A stretch of DNA of 36,244 nucleotides, taken from positions 1 to 36,244 of IMG/VR virus record IMGVR_UViG_3300045974_000047; one strand, 5' to 3'. Positions 5,495-12,230 of the stretch are shown one piece after another. Within the stretch, counting starts at the first letter, position 1. Every line of letters starts with the position of its first letter. The stretch is from a virus. Below the pieces are notes generated by a model. The model saw only the letters and a program-made list of their open reading frames with translations, made no database searches and had not been told where the DNA came from. The translations under genes were made by a program, and so were the position numbers.

Positions 5495-7681
5495 TCAATC
5501 CCCTACTTTAAGGTTGTGCGCTCTTAAATGGGCGGCGCACACGGCCACATCCTGCCAGTCTTGTTTAGGAGAGTCAGCTCGGGGCACTATCCACCACTTG
5601 GCTGGCCCCATTTTACCACGTATAGATTTTCCGCTGTTAGCCCGTACAAACCCTTGGTTTCGCATTTCGTTACTAAGCGCCTCGCTTTGGCTCTTTATAG
5701 GTGGCTGGCCTAGATGTTGGTGTGCAAGCTCGTTAGCAGTAAATAGACAACGACCCTCGGTAAGCGGGGGTAGTGTGGTGTCGGGCTCGGACCTTAATTG
5801 GGCTACGAAGCGCTCCAGCGGAGTGCGGGCGGCATCTATAACATCAACCTTAGCGTCGGTGCTTGGAGCCCACGCAGCGGGGTCAAATCCTGTCAAGTCC
5901 CTTGATAGTAGGTAGTCATAGATGGCAGCGGCACCAACGTCACTCTCTAGCCACTTAGCTAAAGGGCTCCAGTATGCTTGGATACCGCGCATGTCTACTT
6001 GATGATTGATGGGTTGCCAATGCACCACGGCAGCGCGACGGTCGTCTTCATCTAGCTTAATGCAGTCGTAGTAGTTGCTGGTGATAGCTAAGTTCAGTAC
6101 GTTTTGTATCTTGTACTCGGGTTGTCCCTTCTCGTTCACGGTCATGGTCTTGTTTGTGACCATACCCTTTATCTTCTGGTTAACTGCGTCCGCTGCTGAC
6201 TGTACGCGCTTCAACTCATCTGCGTGTACGAACTGCTTGGCTGCGTACAGGCTGGTGAAGGGGGTCTTAAGCTCGTCGTTACTAATCTTAACGGAATTCT
6301 TACCGTAGATAGCGTGAATGGGAGTAAGGAATAGGTCCTTGCCCGTGCCGCTGGGGCCGAATATAAGCAGTAGGGTATTGAGCTTGGCACCTGGATACTG
6401 TAAGGGGTATGCCAGCCAATCCAGCATCCAGTCTGCTATGTCTATGCTGGGTGCGTTGTGGCTCAGTAAGTTTAGCCACTGGTCTACAGGCCCAGCCTGC
6501 GGCTCCACTCCCATCTTACTCCATGTGTTAAGAGCTTTGGGAGTTTTGTTGGCGTCGCGTATTATGCGGGGCTGTCCTGGAGCGTAGGTTAAGTAGTCTA
6601 CCTGCGTCCTACGCGGGTCTCTTAGCCACAGCTTAGGTACTGACACATCTTTAGGGTTGCCCTTAGCATCAAGTACAGTGGCTTGATAACTAGCGTACAC
6701 TAACTCGGTAAAGGCGCCGCCTGTCATCAGCGCACCGGACTGGATATCCGCCACTCTGGACAAGGTGCGTACTACACACACCTCCTCGTTCAACGTCATT
6801 AGCATAAGCTCAACTTCGCTTACATCTATGTCTTCTAGGTCTGGGGTAGGGGTGTCTAGAAATTGACGGGCATGCACGTCACCTACAGTGACGGCATAGT
6901 CGTCAAACCCATAGTCCTGACCACTAAGTATGTCGGGGGAGGTGCTCATGCGCAGGAGCTTAGCCGTGCGGCCCGTAATCTCTAACAGCTTGGCGGCCAG
7001 ACGCTTTGCGGCTAGTTCTACTTGTTGGCTGGTGTTTAGGTTGGTGTCGAATATAATGACTGGCTGTAGCTCTAGATGCTTCCAGTCAAGGTCTCGTATC
7101 TCTGGTAGGAGTGCTATACCATGTTTGCGGCTGGTCCAGCCCCACACGCCATTCAACCCTATAGAGTAAGTGCCGAGTCTAGCCCCATTGATTGCTTTGA
7201 TGGCTGACTCGTGGAAGTAGATGCGTGACCCTTTTGGTATGCTGTGCCAGTCTGGTAGGCTGGGGGCGTGGGGCAGGTATGCTGCTGGGGGAGTGTTAGG
7301 TGGACAGAACATCTTACCCCCAAACGTGCGCTCTTCTGTGAGTGCACTAAATGAGTGGACCATGCGGAGGGCAGACGCTACCTGCGGTGTCGTCGTTGGA
7401 GACACTAGCCTTGCACTCCACCAATCTACATCTAACCCCAATGGGCTATGGTGTTGGAACACTATGGCATGCCGCTGGTCTGGGTATAGCGGGGGCTGGC
7501 CCTTGGACTGTGCGAATAATGAGTCAGCTTTGAGTATCTTAAGCCCAAGCTCAGCAGCTAGGGTCACGCCTATGCCACGGTCTTGTAGGTACTTAAGGAC
7601 TTCTGGGGGTGTTGATTTTGCGTGCGGCGCAGCGCCAATTACCTGAGCATAGGTTAGCATGGTATAATTTACATTACTCAT
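5495..7681 (-). CDS. Phage primase-helicase (TOPRIM-like DUF3854 region plus SF3/DUF5906 helicase)
   Basis: The 728-residue enzyme probably primes and unwinds DNA at the phage fork. Residues about 150-260 resemble the DUF3854 TOPRIM-like domain of phage and plasmid primases (IYFHESAIKAINGARLGTYS, IGLNGVWGW, PVIIFDTNLN). The acidic motif is D212-T-N214 rather than the usual DxD. The C-terminal half is an SF3/DUF5906-like ATPase: Walker A GPSGTGK at about 442-448, FVHADELK as Walker B, then LNLAITSNYYDCIKLDEDDR as a sensor region. An ATG at 7681 was chosen over a GTG at 7774 because a terminator hairpin (7721-7754) lies in the longer version. No strong Shine-Dalgarno is seen. It is the first gene of the long leftward operon. 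Confidence 0.85.
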   Translation of the reverse strand: MSNVNYTMLTYAQVIGAAPHAKSTPPEVLKYLQDRGIGVTLAAELGLKILKADSLFAQSKGQPPLYPDQRHAIVFQHHSPLGLDVDWWSARLVSPTTTPQVASALRMVHSFSALTEERTFGGKMFCPPNTPPAAYLPHAPSLPDWHSIPKGSRIYFHESAIKAINGARLGTYSIGLNGVWGWTSRKHGIALLPEIRDLDWKHLELQPVIIFDTNLNTSQQVELAAKRLAAKLLEITGRTAKLLRMSTSPDILSGQDYGFDDYAVTVGDVHARQFLDTPTPDLEDIDVSEVELMLMTLNEEVCVVRTLSRVADIQSGALMTGGAFTELVYASYQATVLDAKGNPKDVSVPKLWLRDPRRTQVDYLTYAPGQPRIIRDANKTPKALNTWSKMGVEPQAGPVDQWLNLLSHNAPSIDIADWMLDWLAYPLQYPGAKLNTLLLIFGPSGTGKDLFLTPIHAIYGKNSVKISNDELKTPFTSLYAAKQFVHADELKRVQSAADAVNQKIKGMVTNKTMTVNEKGQPEYKIQNVLNLAITSNYYDCIKLDEDDRRAAVVHWQPINHQVDMRGIQAYWSPLAKWLESDVGAAAIYDYLLSRDLTGFDPAAWAPSTDAKVDVIDAARTPLERFVAQLRSEPDTTLPPLTEGRCLFTANELAHQHLGQPPIKSQSEALSNEMRNQGFVRANSGKSIRGKMGPAKWWIVPRADSPKQDWQDVAVCAAHLRAHNLKVGD

Positions 7682-7720
7682 CTTGCGATGATGTAGTCCT
7701 AGTAGGAGAGTAGGAGACCT

Positions 7721-7754
7721 AAAAGCCCAGACGTTAGCAGCGTACTGGGCTTTT
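7721..7754. terminator. Bidirectional Rho-independent terminator or attenuator
   Basis: AAAAGCCCAG (7721-7730) and CTGGGCTTTT (7745-7754) are perfect complements. An inner ACG/CGT pair closes a 7-nt loop, with one bulged A. The A- and T-rich ends give U-tracts on both strands. For leftward transcripts it lies 40 bp before the primase-helicase start. It can therefore act as an attenuator of that gene or end transcripts coming from the 156-aa gene. Confidence 0.75.
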
Positions 7755-7792
7755 CTATGCGTGCGGTGCCACACATAAGCGCCCAGTATAGC

Positions 7793-7820
7793 TGGTATTT
7801 ACCTGTCAAGGTAAATACCA
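7793..7820. repeat. 11-bp inverted repeat with 6-bp centre, operator-like
   Basis: The arms TGGTATTTACC (7793-7803) and GGTAAATACCA (7810-7820) are perfect complements around TGTCAA. On the minus strand the centre completes TTGACA, a consensus -35, with TATACT 13 bp downstream. That spacing is short for a sigma70 promoter, so either the promoter is poor or this is only an operator. It lies about 110 bp upstream of the primase-helicase start. Confidence 0.5.
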
Positions 7821-8153
7821 TTTGCCTGAAGCGCAAGCTGATTACAGGGTGTTATATGCGTAGTCAGGTATAAAACATCTAATTACAGCAGGTAGCTACA
7901 CTGTAAGTTGTTGTTTTATATAGGTATTTTATATTCTGTAGTTAGTGTAATTAGTATAGGGGTGTATTGTATGCGTGGTGGGTTTATATACTCACGTATA
8001 TCCCCCATCTATAGCGTATATTATGTATTTATAAAGCAGTAGGCGGGGGGGGGTAGCTACACCCACACACCTACCAAAAAAGCCTTTAAAAACAAGGGGT
8101 TAGGGCGTAACTGGGGGGGTTGTTACGGGCTACGCTAAGGATTAGATTAAAGT

Positions 8154-8333
8154 GTTAGTAAGCTGTAGCGGGGAGCTGTTTAGACGCATGCGTAAATGTA
8201 ATGCGTCAGTGTTGGGGTTAGTAAGCGTCTCTGTACTAGGGGCTAAAAACGCTGACCAAACTCCGCCACATTTAGCCCTGCGCTTAGCGAAGTAAGCACT
8301 AACTTTCCGCTAAGTTAGTTAGTGCTTACTAAC
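8154..8333. repeat. Three copies of GTTAGTAAGC, two direct and one inverted
   Basis: GTTAGTAAGC occurs at 8154-8163 and 8217-8226, and as its complement GCTTACTAAC at 8324-8333. A partial copy (AGTAAGC) sits in the left arm of the dyad at 8291. An exact 10-mer is expected less than once in a window this size, so the cluster is non-random. Iteron-like protein-binding sites are the simplest idea. Confidence 0.5.
8291..8330. repeat. 14-bp perfect inverted repeat
   Basis: The arms AGTAAGCACTAACT (8291-8304) and AGTTAGTGCTTACT (8317-8330) flank a 12-nt spacer. There is no T-tract on either side, so it is not a standard terminator. It sits inside the repeat cluster of the non-coding region. Confidence 0.6.
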
Positions 8334-8525
8334 GTACGAACCCACCGCCCCCAGCCCAAAACTCCAGTGGTTTAGAGCTTAGTGACAAGAGCTGAGCAGC
8401 GAGTAGCGGAGGACGATCTGCCAAGATCTGAACTCAGTTCAGCTCGGTCGTCCACGGCCGACTCCTCGCACGCGCGAGTTACCATTCTCTCAGTAAATGA
8501 TAATTAGATCTGACCAGAGTTCTAG

Positions 8526-8545
8526 TCAACTCTGTACAGAGTTGA
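8526..8545. repeat. 20-bp perfect palindrome
   Basis: TCAACTCTGT and ACAGAGTTGA abut with no spacer, which is typical of a dimer-binding site. A further CAGAGTT lies at 8515-8521, so half-sites repeat. A copy of GTTCTAGT (8519-8526) overlaps its left edge. Confidence 0.5.
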
Positions 8546-8600
8546 AAGGACAAAGAAAAGGGCCAGACGCCGGAGCGACTGACCCTGACCCTGAGGTTGA

Positions 8601-8615
8601 GGGAGGGAGGGAGGG
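8601..8615 (+). other. Canonical G-quadruplex motif
   Basis: Four GGG tracts separated by single A residues (GGGAGGGAGGGAGGG) lie on the plus strand. They share their last two G with the first 28-bp palindrome. Loops of one base are predicted to give a very stable parallel quadruplex. The leftward transcript of the 156-aa gene would carry the C-rich complement. Confidence 0.6.
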
Positions 8616-8669
8616 CACCATACCCCGAGGGGTATGGTGCCAAGTGCATACCCCGAGGGGTATGCACTT
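8614..8669. repeat. Two abutting 28-bp perfect palindromes
   Basis: The first (8614-8641) has arms GGCACCATACCCC and GGGGTATGGTGCC around GA. The second (8642-8669) has arms AAGTGCATACCCC and GGGGTATGCACTT around GA. They touch with no gap and share the core ATACCCCGAGGGGTAT. They begin 5 bp after the stop of the 156-aa gene. As RNA they form two very stable hairpins without a U-tract, so they look more like 3'-end stabilisers or protein sites than classical terminators. Confidence 0.75.
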
Positions 8670-8674
8670 GCTTG

Positions 8675-9145
8675 CTAGGCGGTAACGGCCTGCAAGTTAG
8701 GTTTGTTGCCCTTTGCCCTGTAGGGTACAAAGCTGGTAGCCAAGCCACCAGCTAAGCCAAGCGCCGTAAACTCGGCCGCTATTTGGGCAATAGTAGCTTG
8801 CCCACCGTTTGCCGCTATGGCGTTTGTAACTGCTTGCCACTGTGTAGCGTTTACGTGGCCCTGTGCTGGGGTGTACGGCGTGCCCGTTAGCTGGTAGCTG
8901 GTGCCACCCGTACCTACTGCTTTGGTGCCCTTAAACGTTGCCACATGGTTTGCGGCCTTAAGGGTACCTGTACCCACTACCATGCTATGTACTAGCGGTG
9001 CCTTTACTGTTGGGGTGGCCGCTGGTGCCGTTACAGCGGCCACTAGGGCCGCCATAGGGTTTGCTGGTGCTGCTGGTGCTGCTTGCTTGCTGGTGCCCTT
9101 GCTGTTTGCTTTGGGCGTGGTTGTGGTGTTTGCTGCTTTAGCCAT
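8675..9145 (-). CDS. Ala/Thr-rich small protein with possible C-terminal helix-turn-helix (156 aa)
   Basis: The 156-residue protein has a low-complexity Ala/Thr/Lys/Pro N-terminal half (to about residue 50). A C-terminal domain follows with QWQAVTNAIAANGGQATIAQ, then IAAEFTALGLAGGLATSFVPY. The pattern helix, turn (GGQATIAQIAAEF), helix hints at a winged-helix-like DNA- or RNA-binding fold. This is tentative. AAGG lies about 13 bp before the ATG. It stands alone between the origin-like region and the divergent promoter region, with hairpins on both sides. The isolated position and flanking palindromes suggest a self-regulated control protein, but that is not shown. Confidence 0.7.
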   Translation of the reverse strand: MAKAANTTTTPKANSKGTSKQAAPAAPANPMAALVAAVTAPAATPTVKAPLVHSMVVGTGTLKAANHVATFKGTKAVGTGGTSYQLTGTPYTPAQGHVNATQWQAVTNAIAANGGQATIAQIAAEFTALGLAGGLATSFVPYRAKGNKPNLQAVTA

Positions 9146-9181
9146 GATATGTTACCTTTAAATATTAATGAACTAGAACCG

Positions 9182-9199
9182 TGTAGGGCAATGCCTACA
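9182..9199 (-). promoter_or_regulatory. Small stem-loop in leader of the 156-aa gene
   Basis: TGTAGG (9182-9187) and CCTACA (9194-9199) pair around GCAATG. The core TAGGGCAATGCCTA closely matches the hairpin in the rightward leader at 9653-9672. The pair may be a shared operator or RNA element. Confidence 0.4.
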
Positions 9200-9242
9200 G
9201 GTATTAATGTACCAGCATGCACTAGGGTGCGGCCCCTAATAT

Positions 9243-9263
9243 GCATAGGGGTTTACCCTATGC
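9243..9263. repeat. 8-bp inverted repeat
   Basis: GCATAGGG (9243-9250) and CCCTATGC (9256-9263) flank GTTTA. It lies about 100 bp upstream of the 156-aa gene and is a candidate operator. Confidence 0.45.
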
Positions 9264-9293
9264 TGCGGGAGCAAAGCCACCGACCACCGACAT

Positions 9294-9327
9294 GGCATGA
9301 TCCTTGCTACGAGGCAAGGATCATGCC
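9294..9327. repeat. Perfect 14-bp stem hairpin
   Basis: GGCATGATCCTTGC (9294-9307) and GCAAGGATCATGCC (9314-9327) enclose TACGAG. There is no flanking T-tract. It lies about 150 bp upstream of the 156-aa gene on the minus strand and 270 bp before the promoter candidate on the plus strand. Confidence 0.6.
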
Positions 9328-9572
9328 AGAGCTGAGAGGACTTGGAGCCGAGTGGTACGGTCTGGGTCCCATGCGAGGGTCGGGCTGAGTAGAGAGAACT
9401 AGGTCTGGAGCTCGTGGGGCTAGGGCCTGTGTCCGTCACAACACTGACCCCACAGCCCCAAATTTATCGACTGAGAATTGTAAATAGAGTACTGATATTC
9501 GGTCTTCAAAATTTTGGTCGAACGATTTTTAATCGGACGATTCCCTCCGGGACTCGACAAATTTTTCACCGC

Positions 9573-9602
9573 TTGCGCGTCCAAGCAAAAGAGTGCTATA
9601 GT
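9573..9602 (+). promoter_or_regulatory. Candidate rightward late-operon promoter
   Basis: TTGCGC (9573-9578), an 18-bp spacer and TATAGT (9597-9602), directly preceded by TGC (extended -10), resemble a host sigma70 promoter. Predicted transcription from about 9609 gives a leader of about 95 nt to the first late gene. That leader contains the hairpin at 9653-9672. Confidence 0.5.
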
Positions 9603-9652
9603 ATGGGCGTGCCTAGCACGTGAGGGTGTCCGGCAGTGTCATAGACATCCGG

Positions 9653-9672
9653 CCTAGGGCCAATGCCCTAGG
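9653..9672 (+). promoter_or_regulatory. Leader hairpin of the late operon
   Basis: CCTAGGGC (9653-9660) and GCCCTAGG (9665-9672) are perfect complements around CAAT. The hairpin ends 17 bp before the AAGGAG ribosome site of the first late gene. It shares TAGGGC-AAT-GCC-TA with the leftward leader element at 9182-9199. A short stem like this could be an operator in DNA or a translation/attenuation element in RNA. Confidence 0.5.
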
Positions 9673-9704
9673 TTCTGCCACCTTAATCTCTAAGGAGTAC
9701 GAAC

Positions 9705-9923
9705 ATGAAATGGCCCAAAGGCGCCCCACGGCACGTCTGTGCGCCGGAAGAATTCCGGCGCACCCCCAACTTCACGGGGAGCCACGAACTTGATGCGGTC
9801 ATTCATAAGAATCCGAACCCAGACTTGAAGAAGCGTATGGAGATTTACGGCGGCTACGGAGCCCAAGCCTACGCCGCACGCACGGGCTACAACGGATATA
9901 ACCCGGAGTCCGAGGACGTATGA
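9705..9923 (+). CDS. Small hypothetical protein at head of the late operon (72 aa)
   Basis: This is a 72-residue, basic, Gly/Tyr-rich protein: CAPEEFRRTPNFTGSHELDA, HKNPNPDLKKRMEIYGGYGA, AARTGYNGYNPESEDV. A strong AAGGAG lies 7 bp before the ATG. Its stop overlaps the start of terS as ATGA. Its place just before terS suggests a packaging-linked accessory role, but no family is recognised. Confidence 0.72.
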   Translation: MKWPKGAPRHVCAPEEFRRTPNFTGSHELDAVIHKNPNPDLKKRMEIYGGYGAQAYAARTGYNGYNPESEDV

Positions 9924-10663
9924 GCGGCCCCACAGGGGCCGCCCCCAGCCCAGAGTCAAGTCCAGCACGAGTGCTGGACTGGGACAAAGGCAAAGCCATG
10001 TTTGAGTCAGGCGTGTGTAGTCTGAAGATGATTGCCAAGGAGCTTGGCTGCTCAGATGCCGCCGTTAGCCAACGGGCCACCCGCCACGGCTGGAGCCGGG
10101 ACCCCCTTGGACTTGCCAAGCTGCAAGACGAACGGGCACGGGTCCTCGCAGCGTCGACTCGCGTGGAACGCGATCGAGTAATCGCTATCACCGCCAGCAT
10201 GCAGTCCCAAGTCTTAGTCGGCCACCGCAAGGACATTGCCCGTGCCCGTAAGATTGTGGGTATCTTACTGGACGAACTGGGAGACGTGTCCACCCCATCG
10301 AGCGCCGAGGCATTGGATCATCTAGGTGAGTTGCTAGCCGCTCCCGACGAACGGGGGAACCTTGACAGCCTGAACAAGATTTACCGCCGAGTGATTAGCA
10401 TGCCGGAGCGCATAGCGGGGATAAATGCGCTGTCTACCGCGCTGAAGACTTTGATCATGCTGGAACGCCAAGCGTTCCACATTGAGGGCGCGTTGGTCGA
10501 CCCCGAGGCTACTAAGGCACCAGATGAGGTAGTGAAGGGCTTGGACGCCATCATGGACAAGTTCAACCAAGTGCTAGGCATGCAGGTGCAAGCGCCTGAA
10601 CCCGAGATCATAATCGATGTTTCCAGATCGAATCAAGCACCAGTTACAGACGTCACCATTTGA
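9920..10663 (+). CDS. terS: Terminase small subunit
   Basis: The 247-residue protein should recognise phage DNA and load it on the large terminase. An N-terminal helix-turn-helix is visible at about residues 30-60 (VCSLKMIAKELGCSDAAVSQ, then RATRHGW), the expected DNA-binding part. It is followed by helical, charged segments suited to ring assembly. The position immediately before TerL, with a 47-bp overlap, agrees. Sequence similarity to specific TerS families was not established, so the call rests on the HTH, length and position. Confidence 0.78.
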   Translation: MSGPTGAAPSPESSPARVLDWDKGKAMFESGVCSLKMIAKELGCSDAAVSQRATRHGWSRDPLGLAKLQDERARVLAASTRVERDRVIAITASMQSQVLVGHRKDIARARKIVGILLDELGDVSTPSSAEALDHLGELLAAPDERGNLDSLNKIYRRVISMPERIAGINALSTALKTLIMLERQAFHIEGALVDPEATKAPDEVVKGLDAIMDKFNQVLGMQVQAPEPEIIIDVSRSNQAPVTDVTI

Positions 10664-12221
10664 GGCCGTGGCCTCACTATGGCATGTGCTTGAGTCACAG
10701 GCAGGAGAGCCAGCAAAACGCTGGTTAGCACAGAATGACCGCTACTACCTGCTGGTGCGCATCCTCCACCGGTCCGACGCCATTCACCCTTGGCTGTACG
10801 CCCGTACCCGTGAGGTGGAATCTGCCCCAGATGGGTTTTTAGATCTCTGGGCGCGTGAGCACTACAAGTCCACAATCATTACCTTCGCTGGAATTATTCA
10901 GGAAATTATCTGTAACCCCGAGATTACCATAGGGTTGTTCAGCCATACCAAGCCAACCGCCAAGGCGTTTCTCCGCCAGATTCAGCAAGAGTTCGAGGGG
11001 AATGTAGACCTGAAAACTTTGTTCCCAGAGCTTTTCTATAAGAACCCTACCCGGGAGGCCCCGAGCTGGTCTCTAGACGGTGGACTGACGGTTAGACGCA
11101 CGTCCAACCCCAAGGAAGCATCCATTGAGGCGCACGGCCTAGTGGATGGACAGCCGATTGGGCGGCACTTCCAGCTACTCGTGTATGATGACGTCGTAAC
11201 GAACGAGTCGGTGAGTACCCCCGAGCAGATTAACAAGACTACCGCCGCGTGGGAACTATCCGATAACTTGGGCAGCGCCCAAGGCAACACGCGGAAGTGG
11301 CACGTAGGCACGCGCTACTCGTACGCTGACACCTACGAAGAGATTATTAAGAAGGACGTAGTCAAGGTACGGAAGTACCCTGCCACGGACACTGGAAAGA
11401 TAGACGGTACACCAATTCTCTTCAGTCAGCAAGTGTGGGCCGACAAGGTTAAGGCGCAGGGCGAGGCCACGATTGCGTGCCAGATGTTGCAGGACCCCTT
11501 GTCCGGCCAGCAGCGGATGTTTAATATTGAGGATCTGCGGTACTACGAGGTGCGCCCTGAGACGCTGAACATCTACCTCATGGTGGACCCCGCCCGCAGT
11601 AAGAAAAAGAACAGCGCCAAGACTGGCATGATAGTAGTGGGCATTGACTACTCATCAAACAAGTATATTCTAGATGGGTTCAATCACCAGATGGACTTAC
11701 GCGAGCGGTGGGAGCGCCTTAGCATGCTGTACCACAAGTGGAAGCGTGCGCCCGGTGTACGGAACATCTGGGTGGGGTACGAAGCCTTTGGCGCTCAGGC
11801 TGACATGGACTACTTTGAAGAGCAGATGAAGAAGCCTGACGAGGGCGGTCAGTTCCCCATAGCGGAACTAGAGTGGCCCCGTGACGGTGAAGGCAGCAAG
11901 GTAGACCGCGTACAGCGGCTGAACCCAGACATCCAAGCAGGGAAGATATTGATACCCTACCCCACGGACATGAGCAAGCTCACATCTACCCAGCGGAAGT
12001 TCCAGATGTCAGGGCAGGACTACCGCATCAGCAAACCGATACGCCGCAAGTCTTCAGTAGGTGAGCTCTACGACGTGATAGCAGACCTTAAGCAGCAGAT
12101 TCACTTCTTCCCGTTTGGAGGTCGAGTCGACTTGATTGACGCGCTGTCCCGCGTGTACGACCTTGAGCCGAAGGCCCCCAGCTACAGGGAAAGCGAATAT
12201 TACGAGCCTGAATTCACGTAG
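10617..12221 (+). CDS. terL: Terminase large subunit (packaging ATPase and nuclease)
   Basis: The 534-residue motor pumps DNA into the prohead. The ATPase part shows LDLWAREHYKSTI (about residues 75-87) as the adapted Walker A of this phage family, and QLLVYDD (186-192) as Walker B. The C-terminal nuclease part begins with MVDPARSKKK (D324), followed by a GMIVVGID strand and DGFNHQMD. Its length fits terminases. The ATG at 10617 lies inside terS; a GTG at 10668 just after the terS stop is an alternative start. A 10-bp palindrome overlaps the stop codon. Confidence 0.93.
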   Translation: MFPDRIKHQLQTSPFEAVASLWHVLESQAGEPAKRWLAQNDRYYLLVRILHRSDAIHPWLYARTREVESAPDGFLDLWAREHYKSTIITFAGIIQEIICNPEITIGLFSHTKPTAKAFLRQIQQEFEGNVDLKTLFPELFYKNPTREAPSWSLDGGLTVRRTSNPKEASIEAHGLVDGQPIGRHFQLLVYDDVVTNESVSTPEQINKTTAAWELSDNLGSAQGNTRKWHVGTRYSYADTYEEIIKKDVVKVRKYPATDTGKIDGTPILFSQQVWADKVKAQGEATIACQMLQDPLSGQQRMFNIEDLRYYEVRPETLNIYLMVDPARSKKKNSAKTGMIVVGIDYSSNKYILDGFNHQMDLRERWERLSMLYHKWKRAPGVRNIWVGYEAFGAQADMDYFEEQMKKPDEGGQFPIAELEWPRDGEGSKVDRVQRLNPDIQAGKILIPYPTDMSKLTSTQRKFQMSGQDYRISKPIRRKSSVGELYDVIADLKQQIHFFPFGGRVDLIDALSRVYDLEPKAPSYRESEYYEPEFT

Positions 12222-12230
12222 TGAATTCAG
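12208..12230 (+). repeat. 10-bp inverted repeat over the terL stop codon
   Basis: CTGAATTCAC (12208-12217) and GTGAATTCAG (12221-12230) pair around GTA, and the TAG stop lies within. There is no strong T-tract afterwards (ATACTTTACC), so termination is doubtful. It precedes a promoter candidate and could shield or separate the terL message from the fibre genes. Confidence 0.5.

Larger units (their letters stand above)
7775..8600. other. Non-coding, dyad-rich region; candidate replication origin/control region
   Basis: No convincing gene was found here. The region holds an 11-bp inverted repeat at 7793-7820, an AT-rich island at about 7910-8040, G-runs (nine G at 8045-8053, seven G at 8113-8119) and three copies of GTTAGTAAGC (8154, 8217 and inverted at 8324). 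It also holds dyads at 8183-8207, 8291-8330, 8428-8442 and 8526-8545. It lies upstream of the primase-helicase gene. An AT-rich unwinding element, iteron-like repeats and dyads fit an origin, but this is inference only. Confidence 0.5.
9146..9704. other. Divergent regulatory region without genes
   Basis: This 559-bp gap separates the leftward and rightward transcription units. It contains a hairpin at 9182-9199, an inverted repeat at 9243-9263, a 14-bp-stem hairpin at 9294-9327 and a 7-bp repeat pair (9415-9421/9454-9460). An AT-rich patch (9460-9530) has two near copies of CGAACGATT. A rightward promoter candidate at 9573-9602 and a leader hairpin at 9653-9672 complete it. No open frame looks like a real gene. 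Confidence 0.7.

Noticed and set aside
7682-7774. N-terminal extension of the primase-helicase from a GTG at 7774
   Set aside because: The extension contains the terminator hairpin (7721-7754) and reads as unrelated sequence. The domain-like sequence starts after the ATG at 7681.
8380-8480. Possible tRNA in the dyad region (CTGAACTCAGTTCAG)
   Set aside because: No acceptor/T-arm arrangement with a T-loop GTTCxAxxC could be drawn. It is a plain palindrome.
8479-8748. Minus-strand frame of 89 codons in the palindrome region
   Set aside because: It runs through the two palindromes and the G-quadruplex complement and overlaps the 156-aa gene out of frame. No ribosome site supports it.
9414-9623. 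Plus-strand frame of 69 codons before the late operon
   Set aside because: It overlaps the promoter candidate, has no ribosome site and no plausible protein character.
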